A stretch of 64,000 nt of DNA from Rhodococcus sp. B7740 (lineage in GTDB: Bacteria > Actinomycetota > Actinomycetes > Mycobacteriales > Mycobacteriaceae). The notes below the pieces were generated by a model that saw only the letters and a list, made by a program, of their open reading frames with translations, was not told where the DNA came from and searched no databases. The position numbers and the translations under genes were made by a program. Below are positions 7,497 through 16,739 of the stretch, one piece after another. Location: contig NZ_CP010797.1 of the NCBI RefSeq assembly GCF_000954115.1, positions 806,001 through 870,000 on the forward strand, read 5' to 3'. Numbering within the stretch: position 1 is the first letter of the stretch; every line of letters starts with the position of its first letter.

Positions 7497-8831
7497 ATGG
7501 CAATTCGGACCTATGTCCGCACGGCTGCGGTGCTGAGCGTTACCTCGCTCGCACTGTTCGGCTGTTCGTCGAGCGACGACTCGGGCTCGAGCGACTCCAC
7601 CAGTGCCAGCGGCGGCACTGCAGCCGCGGAAACGACCGTCTCCACCGACTGCACGCCCGAGCAGGCCACTGCCGGGGCAACCCCGGATACGGCACCGCTG
7701 GTGGTGGGCACCCTTCTCCCCGAGACCGGAACCCTGGCCTTCCTCGGCCCGCCCGAAGTTGCCGGCGTCCAGTTGGCCGTCAACGACGTCAACGCCGCCG
7801 GTGGCGTCCTCGAGCAGCCCGTCACGCTCATCCCCGGTGACTCGGGCGACACGACGACCGATACCGCCAACACCACGGTCGACCGTCTGCTCGCCGGCGG
7901 TGCCGACGTCATCGTCGGTGCGGCGTCGTCCTCGGTCTCGCTCAAGGTCATCGACAAGATCGCCAGCGCAGGCGTCGTGCAGTTCTCGCCGGCCAACACG
8001 TCCGACCAGTTCGTCTGCTACCCGGACAAGGGTCAGTACTTCCGTACCGCACCCACCGACGTGCTGCAGGCACAGGCCTTGTCCCAGCTGATCGCCCAGG
8101 ACGGTGCGCAGCGCGTCGCCATCCTCGCGCTCAACGACCCGTACGGTACGGGCCTGGCCGCGAACACCGCGGACAACCTCGAAGAGGCCGGCATCGCGGC
8201 GGACCAGATCCAGACCACGATCTACGACCCGAACGCACAGTCGTTCAACGCAGAGGTCGACGGCGTGAAGAACTTCAACCCGGACGCCGTGGCCATCATC
8301 GGCTTCGAGGAGTCCGCGAAGATCATCACCCGTATGCACGAGATCGGCATCGGACCGTCCGACGGCACGCTGGTCTACGGAGTCGACGGCAACATGGGTA
8401 ACGCCCTCGGAGAGTCGGTGGCAGCAGGTCTGCTGGACACGATGCGTGGCACCACCCCGTTGACCGACGTCGGCACCGGATTCCAGGATCGTCTCAAGAG
8501 CGTGGATCCGGCCCTGGTTGACTTCAACTACGCAGGCGAGTCCTACGACGCGGTGGTCATCTCGGCACTCGCGGCCGAGCAGGCCAAGTCGACGGCAGGC
8601 ACCGACATCGCTGCCAACATCAACAGCGTCACCAAGGACGGCACCAAGTGCACCAGCTACGCCGAGTGCCTTCCGCTCGTCAAGGCCGGAACCGACATCG
8701 ACTACGACGGAATCACCGGCGCGCTGAACTTCAGTGACGCAGGAGAGCCCGCCACCGGTTCCTACGGCAACCTGGTCTTCGGACCGGACAACACCCTGAC
8801 GACGGACGGTTACATCGTCGTCGGTGAGTGA
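7497..8831 (+). CDS. Branched-chain amino acid ABC transporter substrate-binding lipoprotein (LivK-like)
   Basis: A 444-residue secreted binding protein of the periplasmic-binding type I (LivJ/LivK) class. The signal peptide ends in the lipobox LFGC (cysteine near residue 22), followed by a serine/aspartate linker, so it should be lipid-anchored outside the membrane. The binding domain starts with PLVVGTLLPETGTLAFLG and contains VDVIVGAASSSVS-like and VAILALNDPYGTGLA segments. An AAGGAG site precedes the ATG. It is convergent with the livHMGF operon that must supply its permease and ATPases; the two units are separated by two strong hairpins. The substrate could be a branched-chain amino acid, amide or urea. 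Confidence 0.92.
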   Translation: MAIRTYVRTAAVLSVTSLALFGCSSSDDSGSSDSTSASGGTAAAETTVSTDCTPEQATAGATPDTAPLVVGTLLPETGTLAFLGPPEVAGVQLAVNDVNAAGGVLEQPVTLIPGDSGDTTTDTANTTVDRLLAGGADVIVGAASSSVSLKVIDKIASAGVVQFSPANTSDQFVCYPDKGQYFRTAPTDVLQAQALSQLIAQDGAQRVAILALNDPYGTGLAANTADNLEEAGIAADQIQTTIYDPNAQSFNAEVDGVKNFNPDAVAIIGFEESAKIITRMHEIGIGPSDGTLVYGVDGNMGNALGESVAAGLLDTMRGTTPLTDVGTGFQDRLKSVDPALVDFNYAGESYDAVVISALAAEQAKSTAGTDIAANINSVTKDGTKCTSYAECLPLVKAGTDIDYDGITGALNFSDAGEPATGSYGNLVFGPDNTLTTDGYIVVGE

Positions 8832-8852
8832 TCTGTAACTGTCACACAGCCT

Positions 8853-8887
8853 CTGGGCCCGAGTCCTCGATCAGGACTCGGGCCCAG
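8853..8887 (+). terminator. Strong hairpin after the binding-protein gene
   Basis: A perfect 15-bp GC-rich stem (CTGGGCCCGAGTCCT and its complement) closes a 5-base loop, 22 bases after the stop codon. There is no T-run. It probably ends the binding-protein transcript or protects its 3' end. Confidence 0.7.
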
Positions 8888-8923
8888 TGGCTTGCGTATG
8901 TGCCGCACGTTCGACGGCAGCGA

Positions 8924-8961
8924 GAAGGCCCCGGTTCGATGTCGATCGAACCGGGGCCTTC
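8924..8961. terminator. Second hairpin, probably for the livHMGF transcript
   Basis: A perfect 17-bp stem (GAAGGCCCCGGTTCGAT and complement) with a GTCG loop, immediately downstream of livF on the minus strand. Together with the hairpin at 8853-8887 it forms a double terminator between converging transcripts. Confidence 0.7.
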
Positions 8962-8975
8962 GTCGTTGCGAGGAG

Positions 8976-9776
8976 CTACTTCTTCTCTTTGCTTCCTGCC
9001 AGCGTGCCGAGATACAGCTCGATCACCTTCGGGTCGTTCATCAACGCCGGACCGGTGTCGGTGTAGGCGTTACGGCCCTGATCGAGAACGTAGCCGCGGT
9101 CGCAGATCTGGAGGCAACGACGGGCGTTCTGCTCGACCATGATGATCGACACGCCCGCTGCATTGATCTTCTTGCAGCGGATGAACACCTCGTCCTGGAA
9201 CATCGGTGACAGTCCGGCCGACGGTTCGTCGAGCAGCAGTACCGACGGCTCCATCATCAGTGCGCGTCCCATGGCGACCATCTGTCGCTCGCCGCCGGAC
9301 AGTGCGCCCGCCTTGACCTTCTTGCGCTCACCGAGCAGCGGGAACAGTTCGCTGACGAACTCGAATCGCTCGCCGAACTTTTTGGGACGCAGATAAATTC
9401 CCATTTCGAGGTTCTCTTCGATGGTCAGCGACGGAAAGACGTTCTGTGTCTGCGGAACGTAGCCGACTCCCTTGGTGACCAGGACGTGCGCTTCGGCGGA
9501 GGTGATGTTGTCACCTCGCAGTTTGACGCTGCCCTCACGGACGGCAACCAGCCCGAACAGGGTCTTGAGGAGGGTCGACTTCCCGGCTCCGTTGGGTCCG
9601 ATGATGCCGACGATCTCCCCGTCGTTGAGGAAGAAGTTGCATTCACTGAGGATGTTGACGCCCGGGATGTACCCGGCCACCAAGCCGTCGGCGCGCAGCA
9701 ATGCACCTTCGGCGAGGCGGGCGTGCTCCTCGGGTGTCGCGGCGAACTCTGCCGGCGTCAATGTCTGTTCGCTCAT
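8976..9776 (-). CDS. livF: Branched-chain amino acid ABC transporter ATP-binding protein (LivF)
   Basis: A 266-residue cytoplasmic ATPase, second of the two nucleotide-binding subunits. Walker A is GIIGPNGAGKSTLLKTLFGL, the signature is ALSGGERQMVAMGRALM, and Walker B is VLLLDEPSAGLSP followed by the H-loop region IIMVEQNARR. The AGYIPGVNIL start and YVPQTQNVFPSLTIEENLEMG are LivF hallmarks. A 30-residue N-terminal extension precedes the domain. Its ATG overlaps the livG stop (ATGA), so the four genes are one operon read leftward. Confidence 0.93.
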   Translation of the reverse strand: MSEQTLTPAEFAATPEEHARLAEGALLRADGLVAGYIPGVNILSECNFFLNDGEIVGIIGPNGAGKSTLLKTLFGLVAVREGSVKLRGDNITSAEAHVLVTKGVGYVPQTQNVFPSLTIEENLEMGIYLRPKKFGERFEFVSELFPLLGERKKVKAGALSGGERQMVAMGRALMMEPSVLLLDEPSAGLSPMFQDEVFIRCKKINAAGVSIIMVEQNARRCLQICDRGYVLDQGRNAYTDTGPALMNDPKVIELYLGTLAGSKEKK

Positions 9777-10870
9777 CGTTCGTCCTCCTCGGCCCGGTGC
9801 GAGCCGCCTTCGGTCACGTCGGTTACCACCGGGCGTACGAACTCCCGCTCCGAGAGGTCGCCTCCCGCTTCGAGTTCCTCGGCCTCGGCCTTCTTCAGTG
9901 CCTCTGCGAGCTCCGCGGTGGCACCGACCGGATTGCCGTCGGCATCGAATTCCAGAGCCTGATCGTGATGGCTACCGAGATACGCATCGACGACGGCTCC
10001 GTTGTTGGAGAGCTCCTCCGGGGTGGACTCGGCAATGATGCTGCCCTGTGCCATCACCACCACCCAGTCACTGATGTCGCGGATGACGTCCATGTCGTGC
10101 TCGACGAACACCACCGTCATACCGTCGTCGCGAAGCGACTTGATGTGCCCCAGAAGCGATTGCGTCAGAGCAGGATTGACCCCGGCCATCGGCTCGTCGA
10201 GCATGACCACCGACGGATCGGTCATCAGCGCACGCGCCATCTCGAGCAGCTTGCGTTGGCCGCCGGACAACGAGCCGGCCAGGTCGTCGGCCTTGGCGTC
10301 GAGCTTGAAGCGCCCCAATAGCTCGTAGGCGCGTTCGGTGATCTGACGTTCCTGGGCCTTCCACGTCCACGGCATGAACGTGTTGATCATGCGCTCGCCG
10401 CGCTGACCGGTTGCGCCCAGCCGAACGTTGTCCAGCACAGTCAGTTTCGACAGCGCCTTGGTCAACTGGAACGTACGGACGACACCTTTGCGTGCCACCT
10501 GGTGCGGATGCATCCGACCCAGTTCCTGGCCGTCCATCGACCAGGTGCCGGTGTCGGGTCTATCGAATCCCGTGAGCAGATTGAACAGGGTGGTCTTGCC
10601 TGCGCCGTTGGGCCCGATGAGTCCGGTGATGCACCCACGCTGGATCTCCAGGTGCGCGACGTCGACGGCTTTCAGGCCGCCGAAGGTGCGCGAGACGCCG
10701 TCGACCACCAGGGTGGCGTCGGGCTTGGGGGATCCGGGCTCGTTGGCGACACCGGCGAACAACGCCGACCGCTGATCACTCGACAGTGCTTTGCCAGCAC
10801 GTGATTCGAGGGTGCTTGCTTTCTTGCTCGGTGCCGCTGTTGCGGCGGCATCCTTGCTCGGGTCAGGCAT
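9773..10870 (-). CDS. livG: Branched-chain amino acid ABC transporter ATP-binding protein (LivG)
   Basis: A 365-residue ATPase, about 100 residues longer than typical LivG. The core carries Walker A GLIGPNGAGKTTLFNLLTGF, the signature SLSGGQRKLLEMARALM and Walker B VVMLDEPMAGVNP. It is flanked by an alanine/lysine-rich N-terminal extension of about 55 residues and an acidic C-terminal tail of about 65 residues (KKAEAEELEAGGDLSEREF). The tails are low-complexity and probably cytoplasmic linkers. It overlaps livM by eight bases and livF by four. Confidence 0.92.
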   Translation of the reverse strand: MPDPSKDAAATAAPSKKASTLESRAGKALSSDQRSALFAGVANEPGSPKPDATLVVDGVSRTFGGLKAVDVAHLEIQRGCITGLIGPNGAGKTTLFNLLTGFDRPDTGTWSMDGQELGRMHPHQVARKGVVRTFQLTKALSKLTVLDNVRLGATGQRGERMINTFMPWTWKAQERQITERAYELLGRFKLDAKADDLAGSLSGGQRKLLEMARALMTDPSVVMLDEPMAGVNPALTQSLLGHIKSLRDDGMTVVFVEHDMDVIRDISDWVVVMAQGSIIAESTPEELSNNGAVVDAYLGSHHDQALEFDADGNPVGATAELAEALKKAEAEELEAGGDLSEREFVRPVVTDVTEGGSHRAEEDER

Positions 10871-11852
10871 TGAGTTGAACCTCTCGCTTGTTGCCGAGAA
10901 TGCCCTGAGGTCTGAACACCATCAAGACGGCGATCAGAATTCCCAGGAGTACGAACCGCGTGGCACCGACCTGCGCGCCGGTGAGGTTGAGCACCGGGTC
11001 GTCGCCGGAGATCAGCTGTCGCAGAATGGCATCGGGAATGGACAGCAGGAACCAGAAGAGCATCGCGCCCAGGACGGGGCCGAACACCGTTGCGGCACCA
11101 CCGAGAATCAGGGCACCGAAGGCGAAGAACGTCTGCGCCGTCGAGTAGAAGTCCGGGTTGATGGACTGGGTTTGCAGTGCGTTGAACACGCCGCCCATAC
11201 CGCCGATGACACCACCGAGAACCAGCGCCTGCATCTTGTAGACGAACACGTTCTTACCCAGCGAGCGGGCCGCGTCCTCGTCTTCACGAACGGCCTTGAG
11301 CACACGTCCCCAGGGGCTGTGCGTCAGGAGGTAGACCACCCCGCACAGCAGCAGGACCAGCGTCCAGCCGACGAGCATGGCCCACAGGTCGTTACCCAGG
11401 AATCGCACGCCGAGGAAGCTGTACGTCTTGCCACCCTCGAACGGACTCATGCTGGTGAACGGGCCGGCGAAGCCGGTGATGCCGTTGGTCGACTTGGTCA
11501 CCGAATCCGTTGCGGTGGAACGAAACACGAGTCGCAGAATTTCCGACGCGGCGATGGTGACGATCGCGAGGTAGTCGGCTCGCAGTCGCAGAGTCGGGAT
11601 GCCGAGCACCAGGGCGAGCAGTCCTGCCGCGGCGAGACCGACCAGAATGCCGAGCCAGAGCGGCTGTTCGTAGGTGATCGTCGTGATGCCGACGCCGTAG
11701 CCGCCGAGCAGTGCGAAGCCGATCTGGCCGAAGTTGAGCAGTCCGGCGTAGCCGAAGTGCAGGTTCAGGCCGATGGCGAGCAGAGCGTAGAAGATGGCGG
11801 ACGGGCCGACCAGCTGAGCGAGTGAGATCTGAAGTGCGCCGATGATATCCAT
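10863..11852 (-). CDS. livM: Branched-chain amino acid ABC transporter permease (LivM)
   Basis: A 329-residue membrane permease with about eight to nine helices. The LivM-specific stretch GLNLHFGYAGLLNFGQIGFALLG is split here as AIGLNLHFGYAGLLNFGQ and following residues. The conserved cytoplasmic coupling loop is VREDEDAARSLGKNVFVYKM. It pairs with LivH to form the membrane channel. It starts seven bases after livH, and its last bases overlap livG. Confidence 0.92.
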   Translation of the reverse strand: MDIIGALQISLAQLVGPSAIFYALLAIGLNLHFGYAGLLNFGQIGFALLGGYGVGITTITYEQPLWLGILVGLAAAGLLALVLGIPTLRLRADYLAIVTIAASEILRLVFRSTATDSVTKSTNGITGFAGPFTSMSPFEGGKTYSFLGVRFLGNDLWAMLVGWTLVLLLCGVVYLLTHSPWGRVLKAVREDEDAARSLGKNVFVYKMQALVLGGVIGGMGGVFNALQTQSINPDFYSTAQTFFAFGALILGGAATVFGPVLGAMLFWFLLSIPDAILRQLISGDDPVLNLTGAQVGATRFVLLGILIAVLMVFRPQGILGNKREVQLNA

Positions 11853-11859
11853 GTGAAGG

Positions 11860-13245
11860 TCACCCGATCCTTTGTCGCGAGCCGAGGATGCCCTGTGGAC
11901 GGACGACGAGGATGAGAATCAAGACGAGCAACCCTCCGATGTATTTGAGATCGGGATTGATGACCAGCGTCGACCACTGCACGAGCAGACCGACGATGAC
12001 GCAACCGAGGAATGCGCCGTAGGCCGTTCCCAGGCCACCCAGTGTGATGCCGGCGAACATGAGCAACAGAAGTTTGAAGCCCATCTCCCACTGGACGCGA
12101 CCGCCGAGTTCGGAGAGCCCGAACAACACGCCGCCGAGGGCAGCCAGGCCGCCGCCGAGGCACCAGACGAACGTGACCACGCGCTCGACGTTGATGCCGG
12201 AGGACGCGGCCAGATCCCGGTTGTCGGCCACCGCACGCATGGCCTTGCCGATCTTGGTGCGCTGCAGCATCAGCGCGACGCCGACCAGGACGACGATGCT
12301 GATGACGATGCAGGCGAGGTTGACGTTGGTGATCGACAACGGACCCCAGTCGTTCTCGGTCTGCGCCTGGTAATCGTCGAAGGGCTCGGAGCGATCCGAG
12401 AAGAAGATCAGGATGAGGTAACGCAGTGCGATCGCCAGGCCGATGGTGACCACCAGCTGAGCGATGAGGCCGGTTCGCCGTTTGCGCAACGGCCGCCAGA
12501 TCAGGGCATTGTTGAGCCATCCGATCGCGACTCCGACGACTATCGCGAGCAGCGTGGCCGGGATCAATTGTATGCCGACACTGACGTTGAAGAACCACGC
12601 CGCGACGGCACCGAGCGTGACAAGTTCTCCGTGTGCGAAGTTCGTCAGACCGGTGGTGCCGAAGATCAGACTCAGCCCGACCGCGGCGAGCGCGATGACG
12701 AGGCCGAAACGGAAGCCGTCGACGGTGGTGCGAACGAACTTCTCGTAGAACGGAATGGTGGTGGCGGTTCTGGCCTCACCGAACGAGAAGATGACGGTGT
12801 TGGAACGCCCGGCCTGCACATCGCGCTGGACCTCGCCCTGGACGCTGACGCCGTCGGGGAGCGTTTCCTGAACCACCTGGAACGTGTAGGTGCCGGGAGA
12901 CAGTTCGAGGGTCCACCGGCCCCCGGTTTCACTGGTGGTACGGGCGACTTCGGAGCCGGACGCGTCGAGCGCCGCGACGTCGACGCCGACGAGTCGTTCG
13001 CCACCGTTGTTCAGGGATCCGGCGACGCTGACCGCGTCCGCCGGTGGTGCCTGTTCGGCACTGGTCCCCGGCGCTGCCGGGGGAGCGGGGGTAGGTTCCT
13101 GGGCCAAAGCCGGCGCACTGAACAGCAGCGCGGCAATGGAACTCAGAACGGCGAGTAGGAGTGTTCGCTGAAGGAGCCGAACGGCAGATCTTGCGCGCAA
13201 CCTCGGCGGTTGCACCTTTCTGGTCCATCGAACATTTGGAGCCAC
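11860..13245 (-). CDS. livH: LivH-type permease with secreted carboxypeptidase-regulatory-like domain at the N-terminus
   Basis: A 461-residue permease. Residues 170-461 are a standard LivH membrane domain (GLSLIFGTTGLTNFAHGELV, the VADNRDLAASSGINVERV coupling loop, and AGITLGGLGTAYGAFLG). The first 48 residues form a signal peptide ending in ALA before QEP. A proline/alanine linker follows, then a beta-sandwich-like domain (about 72-156: VSVAGSLNNGGERLVGVDVA, WTLELSPGTYTFQV) of the carboxypeptidase-regulatory type. The extra domain should sit outside the membrane next to the binding protein. The GTG at 13245 is the only start ahead of the signal peptide. It is the first gene of livHMGF. Confidence 0.88.
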   Translation of the reverse strand: MAPNVRWTRKVQPPRLRARSAVRLLQRTLLLAVLSSIAALLFSAPALAQEPTPAPPAAPGTSAEQAPPADAVSVAGSLNNGGERLVGVDVAALDASGSEVARTTSETGGRWTLELSPGTYTFQVVQETLPDGVSVQGEVQRDVQAGRSNTVIFSFGEARTATTIPFYEKFVRTTVDGFRFGLVIALAAVGLSLIFGTTGLTNFAHGELVTLGAVAAWFFNVSVGIQLIPATLLAIVVGVAIGWLNNALIWRPLRKRRTGLIAQLVVTIGLAIALRYLILIFFSDRSEPFDDYQAQTENDWGPLSITNVNLACIVISIVVLVGVALMLQRTKIGKAMRAVADNRDLAASSGINVERVVTFVWCLGGGLAALGGVLFGLSELGGRVQWEMGFKLLLLMFAGITLGGLGTAYGAFLGCVIVGLLVQWSTLVINPDLKYIGGLLVLILILVVRPQGILGSRQRIG

Positions 13246-13430
13246 GCACGTCCTCCGGACGGTTGTCGTTGTGCCACGGGTATGTGGGTTTCCTGCAATT
13301 GTCGGACTCTATCCGCTGAAACGACGCAAAATCGGCGACTGAGATTTCCGGAAAGTATCGGTTGTGTTTCGCGGTGCGCGGCGCGCGCATCGAGTGCGAT
13401 CGCGTCGTGGCGCGTGCATCCGGCTACGAG

Positions 13431-13453
13431 TTGTCGGACTGTCTCCCTAGACT
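13431..13453 (+). promoter_or_regulatory. RecA-NDp (PafBC-type) DNA-damage promoter of polA
   Basis: TTGTCGGAC, eight bases, then TAGACT. This fits the actinobacterial RecA-NDp pattern TTGTCRGTG-N8-TAnnnT with two mismatches in the upstream box. The GTG start of polA lies eight bases after the -10, implying a leaderless transcript. The motif pattern is established knowledge; its activity here is inferred. Confidence 0.6.
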
Positions 13454-13461
13454 GGTCAACC

Positions 13462-16203
13462 GTGAGCCCAGTAACGGAGAAAAGTGCAGCGCCCGCAGCC
13501 GAGACCGATGCGAAAGCGGGCGGAGAGCGGCCCACGTTGCTGCTCATCGACGGCCACTCGATGGCGTTCCGTGCCTTCTTCGCGTTGCCCGCGGACAACT
13601 TCAAGACCACGAGCGGTCAGTCCACCAATGCGGTGTACGGGTTCACCTCGATGTTGATCAACCTGCTGCGGGACGAGAAACCGACGCACATCGCGGCGGC
13701 GTTCGACGTCTCGCGGCAGACCTTCCGCGCCGAGCGGTACCCCGAGTACAAGGCCAACCGCAGCAAGACGCCCGACGAGTTCGCCGGTCAGGTCGACATC
13801 ACCAAGGACGTACTCGGGGCCATGGGTATCCCGGTGATGGCCGAGGCGGGCTTCGAGGCCGACGACATCATCGCCACTCTGGTGACCCAGGCAGAGGCAC
13901 TGGGGTACCGCGTTCTGGTGGTCACCGGCGATCGAGATGCGCTGCAGTTGGTGACGGACAACGTCACGGTGTTGTATCCGCGCAAGGGCGTGTCGGATCT
14001 GACTCGGTTCACCCCCGCCGAGGTCGCCACCAAGTACGGGTTGACGCCATCGCAGTACCCGGACTTCGCGGCCCTGCGCGGAGACCCGAGCGACAACCTC
14101 CCCGGCATTCCCGGGGTCGGCGAGAAGACAGCGACCAAGTGGATCATCGAATACGGTTCCCTCACCGCTCTTGTCGACAACGTGGACAAGGTCAAGGGCA
14201 AAGTGGGAGATGCACTGCGGGCCAACCTGTCGAGTGTGGTGCTCAACCGCGAGCTCACCGAGATGGTCCGCGATGTGCCGTTGCCCTACACCCCCGATCA
14301 GCTCGAACTGGCTCCGTGGGATCGCGAGAAGATCCACGCCTTGTTCGACGACCTGGAGTTCCGCATTCTACGGGACCGATTGTTCGAGACGCTCGCGTCG
14401 GTCGAACCCGAAGCAGAAGAAGGTTTCGACGTCCGCGGCGGCATTGTCGCGCCCGGCGATCTGGCCGCATGGCTGGGAGAACACGCGGCCGACGGCCGAC
14501 GGAGCGGGTTGTCCATCCTCGGCCCGCGTCGGCCTTTCGACAGCGACGCGACGTCGGTGGCGATCGCTGCGGCCGACGGGGAAGGCGCGTTCGTCACGAC
14601 GACCGCTCTGGACGAATCCGACGAGCAGGCACTTGCCGCCTGGCTCGCCGATCCGGCGCAGCCGAAGGCTCTGCACGAGGCCAAGTGGGCTCTGCATGCA
14701 GTTCGTGGCCGCGGCTGGACCCTAGGTGGGTTGACCACCGACACAGCCCTTGCGGCGTACCTGGTGCGGCCCGGGCAGCGGTCGTTCAACCTCGACGACC
14801 TGTCGTTGCGCTACCTCAAACGCGAACTCCGGGTGGAGGATGCGGGTGAAGGCCAGATGTCGTTGCTCGATGCCGAGGACACCGCCGATGCGGCGTTCGC
14901 GGAGGGCGAGATTCTCAAGGCGCGGGCCGTCATCGACCTGGCCGATGCGTTGGACGCCGAGCTCGCCGCCATCGAGTCGACCACCCTGCTCTCCGAGATG
15001 GAGCTGCCGCTGCTGACGGTGTTGGCCGATGTCGAGGCAACGGGTATCGCCGTGAACGGTGATCACCTCCGCGCATTGCAGTCCGGATTCGCTGCGCAGG
15101 TGGACGAGGCTGCGAACTCCGCCTACGGCGTGATCGACAAGCAGATCAACCTCGGGTCACCGAAGCAGTTGCAGGTGGTGCTGTTCGAGGAACTCGACAT
15201 GCCCAAGACCAAGAAGACCAAGACCGGCTACACCACCGACGCCGATGCGCTGCAGGGGTTGTTCGAGAAGACCGAGCATCCGTTCCTGAAGTTCCTGCTC
15301 GATCATCGGGACGCGACGCGGATGAAGGTGACGGTCGACGGCCTGTTGAAATCCGTCGCCGACGACGGACGCATTCACACCACGTTCAATCAGACGGTCG
15401 CGGCAACCGGGCGACTGTCGTCCACCGAGCCGAACCTGCAGAACATTCCGGTGCGCAACGAGGCGGGACGCCACATCCGTGACGGCTTCGTCGTCGGGGC
15501 CGGATACGACACGCTTCTCACCGCCGACTACAGCCAGATCGAAATGCGCATAATGGCGCACGTCTCCGGCGACGAAGGGCTGATCGAGGCATTCAACACC
15601 GGCGAGGACCTGCACAGTTTCGTCGGTGCCAGGGCCTTCGGAGTGCCGATCGAGGAGGTCACGCCCGAACTGCGTCGCCGCGTCAAGGCCATGTCGTACG
15701 GATTGGCCTACGGACTGAGCGCCTTCGGTCTCGCCGCGCAGCTCAAGATCTCCACCGACGAGGCGAAGCAGCAGATGGAGGCGTACTTCGCGCGGTTCGG
15801 AGGAGTCCGTGACTACCTGCGCAACGCCGTCGAGGAAGCGCGCAAAGTGGGATACACCTCCACGCTGTACGGCAGGCGCCGCTACCTGCCCGACCTCAAC
15901 AGCGACAATCGTCAGCGCCGCGAGGTCGCCGAGCGGGCCGCTCTCAATGCGCCCATCCAGGGCACCGCCGCAGACATCATCAAGGTCGCGATGATCGACG
16001 TGCACCGATCGCTGGCGGAGTCGACGCTGAAGTCGCGGATGCTCTTGCAGGTGCACGACGAATTGGTACTCGAAGTCGTCGACTCCGAGCGCGAGGAAGT
16101 CGAGGCACTGGTACGCGACAAGATGTCCTCGGCCATCGAACTGTCGGTGCCCCTCGAAGTCTCGGTCGGCACCGGTCGCAGCTGGGACGCCGCTGCTCAC
16201 TGA
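13462..16203 (+). CDS. polA: DNA polymerase I
   Basis: A 913-residue repair and Okazaki-fragment polymerase. Residues 1-310 are the 5'-3' exonuclease domain (LLLIDGHSMAFRAFFAL; ALRGDPSDNLPGIPGVGEKT). The middle 310-530 is the 3'-5' exonuclease-like fold, which in mycobacterial enzymes is inactive. Residues 540-913 are the polymerase domain with motif A TADYSQIEMRIMAH, motif B RRRVKAMSYGLAYGLSAFGL and motif C LLQVHDELVLEV. The GTG at 13462 gives the usual N-terminus. The frame is open further upstream but that region is the promoter. It is divergent from livH, and a damage-type promoter overlaps its start region. Confidence 0.97.
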   Translation: MSPVTEKSAAPAAETDAKAGGERPTLLLIDGHSMAFRAFFALPADNFKTTSGQSTNAVYGFTSMLINLLRDEKPTHIAAAFDVSRQTFRAERYPEYKANRSKTPDEFAGQVDITKDVLGAMGIPVMAEAGFEADDIIATLVTQAEALGYRVLVVTGDRDALQLVTDNVTVLYPRKGVSDLTRFTPAEVATKYGLTPSQYPDFAALRGDPSDNLPGIPGVGEKTATKWIIEYGSLTALVDNVDKVKGKVGDALRANLSSVVLNRELTEMVRDVPLPYTPDQLELAPWDREKIHALFDDLEFRILRDRLFETLASVEPEAEEGFDVRGGIVAPGDLAAWLGEHAADGRRSGLSILGPRRPFDSDATSVAIAAADGEGAFVTTTALDESDEQALAAWLADPAQPKALHEAKWALHAVRGRGWTLGGLTTDTALAAYLVRPGQRSFNLDDLSLRYLKRELRVEDAGEGQMSLLDAEDTADAAFAEGEILKARAVIDLADALDAELAAIESTTLLSEMELPLLTVLADVEATGIAVNGDHLRALQSGFAAQVDEAANSAYGVIDKQINLGSPKQLQVVLFEELDMPKTKKTKTGYTTDADALQGLFEKTEHPFLKFLLDHRDATRMKVTVDGLLKSVADDGRIHTTFNQTVAATGRLSSTEPNLQNIPVRNEAGRHIRDGFVVGAGYDTLLTADYSQIEMRIMAHVSGDEGLIEAFNTGEDLHSFVGARAFGVPIEEVTPELRRRVKAMSYGLAYGLSAFGLAAQLKISTDEAKQQMEAYFARFGGVRDYLRNAVEEARKVGYTSTLYGRRRYLPDLNSDNRQRREVAERAALNAPIQGTAADIIKVAMIDVHRSLAESTLKSRMLLQVHDELVLEVVDSEREEVEALVRDKMSSAIELSVPLEVSVGTGRSWDAAAH

Positions 16204-16220
16204 TTCGACCCATGGACAGG

Positions 16221-16258
16221 CGAAGGGCCGCTCACCGATTTCGGTGAGCGGCCCTTCG
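16221..16258. terminator. Bidirectional hairpin between polA and thioredoxin
   Basis: A perfect 18-bp inverted repeat starting CGAAGGGCCGCTCACCGA, with a two-base centre, lies 17 bases after the polA stop and 22 bases after the convergent thioredoxin stop. It can serve both transcripts. Confidence 0.75.
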
Positions 16259-16280
16259 CTCGATGTACGGCTGCGACGAA

Positions 16281-16652
16281 CTACTCCGCCGCGGGAGCCT
16301 GCTCGGCGATCTGCTGGCGTACGACGTCCATGTCGAGTGCCTTGATCTGACCGACAAGGTCTTCCAGCGCCGGTGCAGGCAGTGCGCCGGGCTGTGCGTA
16401 GACGAGAATTCCTTCACGGAACGCCATGATCGTCGGGATCGACTGGATCTGCGCTGCCGCAGCAAGACCCTGCTCGGCCTCGGTGTCGACCTTGGCGTGC
16501 ACGACGTCGGGGTGTGCGTCCGACGACTTCTCGAAGGTGGGTGCGAACTGGCGGCACGGTCCGCACCAGGACGCCCAGAAATCGACCAACACCACGTCGT
16601 TGCTCGTCACGATCTCGTCGAAATTCTGCTGGGTCAAAGTCTGAGTGGCCAC
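16281..16652 (-). CDS. Thioredoxin
   Basis: A 123-residue cytoplasmic disulfide reductase with the classic active site FWASWCGPCRQFAPTFE near residue 30 and the cis-proline segment IQSIPTIMAF. A short helical tail of about 15 residues follows the usual end of the fold. An AAAGGGA site precedes the ATG at 16652. It is a stand-alone thioredoxin with no reductase nearby; it converges on polA and is followed by the shared hairpin. The electron donor is presumably thioredoxin reductase elsewhere on the chromosome. Confidence 0.93.
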   Translation of the reverse strand: MATQTLTQQNFDEIVTSNDVVLVDFWASWCGPCRQFAPTFEKSSDAHPDVVHAKVDTEAEQGLAAAAQIQSIPTIMAFREGILVYAQPGALPAPALEDLVGQIKALDMDVVRQQIAEQAPAAE

Positions 16653-16739
16653 GCGGTCCCTTTCGTTTGATTGCGCTTCTGCTGTGTCTCAACGCAGGTA
16701 CTCGCCGGAATCATCCCGACTGTGTCGGAGCGCGGCGGG

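Noticed and set aside
8932-8953. GGTTCGAT-N4-ATCGAACC as a possible LexA (SOS) box
   Set aside because: The half-sites are in the wrong order compared with TCGAAC-N4-GTTCGA, and the element is the core of a 17-bp terminator stem between convergent genes.
13299-13322. A second TTGTCGGAC upstream of polA as a damage promoter
   Set aside because: No TAnnnT follows at eight bases on this strand, and the site is more than 140 bases from the start, so it does not fit the motif.
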